A stretch of 64,000 nt of DNA from Marinigracilibium pacificum. Lineage in GTDB: Bacteria; Bacteroidota; Bacteroidia; Cytophagales; Cyclobacteriaceae. Below, piece by piece: positions 62,343 to 64,000 of the stretch. Position 1 is the first letter of the stretch, and the number at the start of each line of letters is the position of its first letter. The position numbers and the translations under genes are program-made. The DNA lies in the NCBI RefSeq assembly GCF_012926615.1, contig NZ_JABBNU010000010.1:202762-266761 (forward strand), written 5' to 3'. The notes beneath the pieces are model-generated. The model was not told the origin of the DNA and did no database searches. It saw only the letters and a list, made by a program, of their open reading frames with translations.

Positions 62343-62375
62343 AAAAAAACACCGCATTTAATTAAGATGCGGTGT
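62342..62375 (-). terminator. terminator of the DUF4332 gene, T-tract abutting the next start
   Basis: Minus-strand ACACCGCAT/ATGCGGTGT stem with a 9-base loop and seven Ts. The T-tract runs directly into the ATG of the HerA-like gene. Confidence 0.85.
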
Positions 62376-62393
62376 AAATAAACAATATTTTAA

Positions 62394-62801
62394 TTAATAT
62401 GTAATTACAGGATCCAATTCTTTTGCCTGGGAAACAAAACTTTCTACCTGACTTAAAGATGGAACCTGCCTGACATGATTTTTCTTTTTACTTTCTTCAA
62501 CTAATGCATTATGAAGATTTTCAGGGTTTCGATTTCTAAGTTCTTTTACTGTATCTACCCCTGCTGCTTCTAACAATTCACTGATTTCACTAGCTACACC
62601 TTTTATTCTGAACAAGTCAGCCATATTAGCCCATTTCAGTAGTTGAGAAGCATCAATTCCAGTGGCATCCGAAACTGATTTTCTTCCTGACTTAGATGCA
62701 CATTTTTCTAAAAGCCCCTCTACAGAGGTAATTTCTGCTTTTTCTAATTTTTCAGCATTAACAGGTCCTATACCTTCAATTTCATTAATTTTTGTAGCCA
62801 T
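62394..62801 (-). CDS. DUF4332 helix-hairpin-helix protein
   Basis: A 135-residue protein with two helix-hairpin-helix-like repeats: EIEGIGPVNAEKLEKAEITSVEGLLEKCAS (5-34) and FRIKGVASEISELLEAAGVDTVKELRNRNPENL (64-96). This is the DUF4332 pattern, with likeness to DNA-binding HhH modules of RuvA/ligase type, but its DNA contacts and biological role are unproven. It is monocistronic with an intrinsic terminator. Confidence 0.85.
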   Translation of the reverse strand: MATKINEIEGIGPVNAEKLEKAEITSVEGLLEKCASKSGRKSVSDATGIDASQLLKWANMADLFRIKGVASEISELLEAAGVDTVKELRNRNPENLHNALVEESKKKNHVRQVPSLSQVESFVSQAKELDPVITY

Positions 62802-62916
62802 AATTATTTAAGGTCTATTTATCATACATATTCCTTATTAATATAATTCAAATTATTATTATTTTAAACATATTTATCAAGGAATATATATAAATTATTA
62901 AGAATGAAATTTTATA

Positions 62917-62948
62917 TTGACAATACGGTCAACACCTGTTATCTTTTG
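62917..62948 (+). promoter_or_regulatory. promoter of the zinc-ribbon membrane protein gene
   Basis: TTG (62917-62919), 20 bases, TATCTTTTG (62940-62948), in good agreement with the Bacteroidota consensus, about 18 bases before the ATG at 62966. Confidence 0.55.
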
Positions 62949-62965
62949 GAAAAAAACTGAAATAT

Positions 62966-63886
62966 ATGTCTTACGAATCATTTTTATCCGGGTTTCATTC
63001 GGTAATGTACGTAGCAATGGCAATTTCATTGGCATTTGCTTTGGGAGTGGTAGTTATCAATGTTATTAACCTGGCAAGATTAAAAGATCCCAAGTTGAAG
63101 TATGATTACATTTCTTCCAGAGAGAAAAGAATGTATACATATTTCTTTATCGGACTTGGAGCAGCTTTATTTTTCTACATGAATACTTTGTTTCTGGAGC
63201 CCGTTACTGAATCGAAAGGATGGATTTTCATTAGAATGGCCGTTGCGCTATGTGCAGGTACACTGATCGGATATATCCCATCATTATTGCTAAAATATAT
63301 GCTCCCTGCAAATCAAAAAGGAAGACTAAAGAAATTAAGGTTTCAGCCAAGAATATCTCCTAAATCAGGTAAGAAAATGAGATTACTTACTGAGCAGGAA
63401 GAAGATGTTCATCTTGACGAAGCAATGCAGGCTGAGGAGAATATATTTTCAGTTGACTATGACGTGTGGGTAGATGATGATTCAGATTATGTTAAAATAG
63501 AAAAATACCCTGGGCACCTTGTGGCTGAAGAGTGTGATCGATGTGGAATGCAAACCTTGAAACTAAAAAAAGAGGAAATTTTAAAGCAACCAACAGAAGA
63601 TGAACCCGGTGAAATTATTAAGCATTATAAATGTAGCTACTGTAATCGTGTAAAGCATGAAAACAAGCAGATAGCTCAATTAGCTGCGAATAAAGAAAGT
63701 TTCTTTCTAAGATATAGAGATAAAATTGGTGAGGCTGTAAGTGAAAAGCAATATCATGTTCAACTTATCAAGATGGAAGTTTATGATAATGACGGACATC
63801 CTCATCATTATGAATTTGGAGATCTGGATCAAGCCAGGTCATTCTTAAAAGAATTAGATTCTAAAAATAAAGCCTCGGAAGAATAA
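62966..63886 (+). CDS. membrane protein with a cytosolic zinc-ribbon
   Basis: A 306-residue protein with three or four helices in the first 115 residues (SVMYVAMAISLAFALGVVVINVI, YTYFFIGLGAALFFYM, FIRMAVALCAGTLIGYIPSLL). A cytosolic region follows with two CxxC pairs (CDRCGMQTLKLKK and CSYCNRVKHENK, about 190-230), likely one zinc-binding site. A basic and acidic tail closes the protein. I recognise no family. It is the last gene before the insertion sequence. Confidence 0.75.
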   Translation: MSYESFLSGFHSVMYVAMAISLAFALGVVVINVINLARLKDPKLKYDYISSREKRMYTYFFIGLGAALFFYMNTLFLEPVTESKGWIFIRMAVALCAGTLIGYIPSLLLKYMLPANQKGRLKKLRFQPRISPKSGKKMRLLTEQEEDVHLDEAMQAEENIFSVDYDVWVDDDSDYVKIEKYPGHLVAEECDRCGMQTLKLKKEEILKQPTEDEPGEIIKHYKCSYCNRVKHENKQIAQLAANKESFFLRYRDKIGEAVSEKQYHVQLIKMEVYDNDGHPHHYEFGDLDQARSFLKELDSKNKASEE

Positions 63887-63905
63887 ATAAAAAAGAGTGG
63901 TCAAA

Positions 63906-64000
63906 TGGACTAGCCCCCAAAACTTAGACAAGTTTAACAATTTAATTTTAAATAATGAGCTCGGTATTTCACCGGGCTCATTCCTTTTAGATTCAATTTG
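63906..64000 (-). mobile_element. IS3-family insertion sequence, 3' end only
   Basis: Twenty bases after the previous gene the sequence becomes TGGACTAGCCCCCAAAACTT, the style of an IS3/IS150-group terminal inverted repeat. It runs out of the window and includes the end of the transposase gene on the minus strand. AAA just outside (63903-63905) could be half of a 3-bp target duplication; the other half is not visible. Confidence 0.75.
63934..64000 (-). CDS. IS3-family transposase OrfB, C-terminal fragment (window edge)
   Basis: The last 21 codons before a TAA at 63936-63934 read LNLKGMSPVKYRAHYLKLNC, which matches the usual C-terminus of IS3-family OrfB proteins (LKGMSPVQYRTH). The rest lies outside the window, so the element's completeness is unknown. 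Confidence 0.8.
   Translation of the reverse strand, partial: KLNLKGMSPVKYRAHYLKLNC

Noticed and set aside
62343..62357. Start of the HerA-like gene at 62357
   Set aside because: This ATG lies inside the upstream terminator stem; MEAKEKF at 62342 is the better start.
1..64000. CRISPR array, tRNA or rRNA gene, prophage
   Set aside because: No regularly spaced direct repeats, cloverleaf-like segments, rRNA signatures or phage structural genes were noticed in reading; a tRNA scan would be needed to exclude one formally.

Overview
The window looks like chromosomal DNA of a marine or soil-type Bacteroidota, most likely the Cytophagales (Marivirga/Fulvivirga-like). The DNA is AT-rich. It carries a TonB-dependent receptor paired with a DUF4249-type lipoprotein, a Reg_prop/Y_Y_Y sensor kinase, a SixA/TopA/MenC/RsmE core set, and promoters of the Bacteroidota TTG-N20-TAnnTTTG type. 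No rRNA, tRNA, CRISPR array or prophage was seen. The only mobile DNA is the end of an IS3-family element entering at the right edge (63906 onward).

Layout. 1-3.4 kb: two small membrane/secreted proteins and an osmolyte ABC transporter whose permease is fused to a binding domain with its lobes in reversed order. 3.5-7 kb: membrane di-iron hydroxylase, acyl desaturase, ECF-type sigma factor, a ribbon-helix-helix protein with twin operators. 7-9.3 kb: LemA and two TPM-domain proteins. 9.3-15.7 kb: Cys-cluster protein, coiled-coil protein, then a minus-strand run of repair/redox genes (FAD monooxygenase, MsrA, FMN glutamate-synthase-like protein, SRAP). 15.9-20.5 kb: two histidine kinases. 20.5-23.8 kb: ackA-pta. 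24-26.1 kb: an aromatic aminotransferase-tyrA operon preceded by a Tyr-rich leader peptide and attenuator. 26.3-30 kb: DEAD-box helicase, dapD, glycosyltransferase. 30.2-34.7 kb: mntR with a manganese/zinc ABC transporter, one permease carrying a DtxR-like domain. 34.7-42.4 kb: HPt protein, thioredoxin, TonB receptor plus lipoprotein, small proteins, an Omp85-like protein and an LpxL-type acyltransferase. 42.5-48.8 kb: AsmA/DUF748 protein and YhaN-YhaO nuclease pair. 49.4-55.7 kb: gltA, rsmE, fused SpmAB, TlpA thioredoxin and an unrecognised secreted protein. 55.7-63.9 kb: sixA, topA, a zinc-less sirtuin, menC, a HerA-like ATPase, a DUF4332 protein and a zinc-ribbon membrane protein.

Most striking observation. 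Positions 23992-24109 hold an unannotated 20-codon leader peptide with six consecutive Tyr codons and one Phe codon. It is followed by a terminator and a mutually exclusive antiterminator, all directly ahead of the aminotransferase-tyrA genes: a ribosome-mediated attenuator. Other points of interest are the permuted osmolyte-binding domain, the metal-sensor domain fused to a Mn/Zn permease, the twin AAGTATACTTAATAAT operators, two terminators whose U-tract touches the next start codon, and a pair of divergent genes whose start codons abut in a single CATATG.
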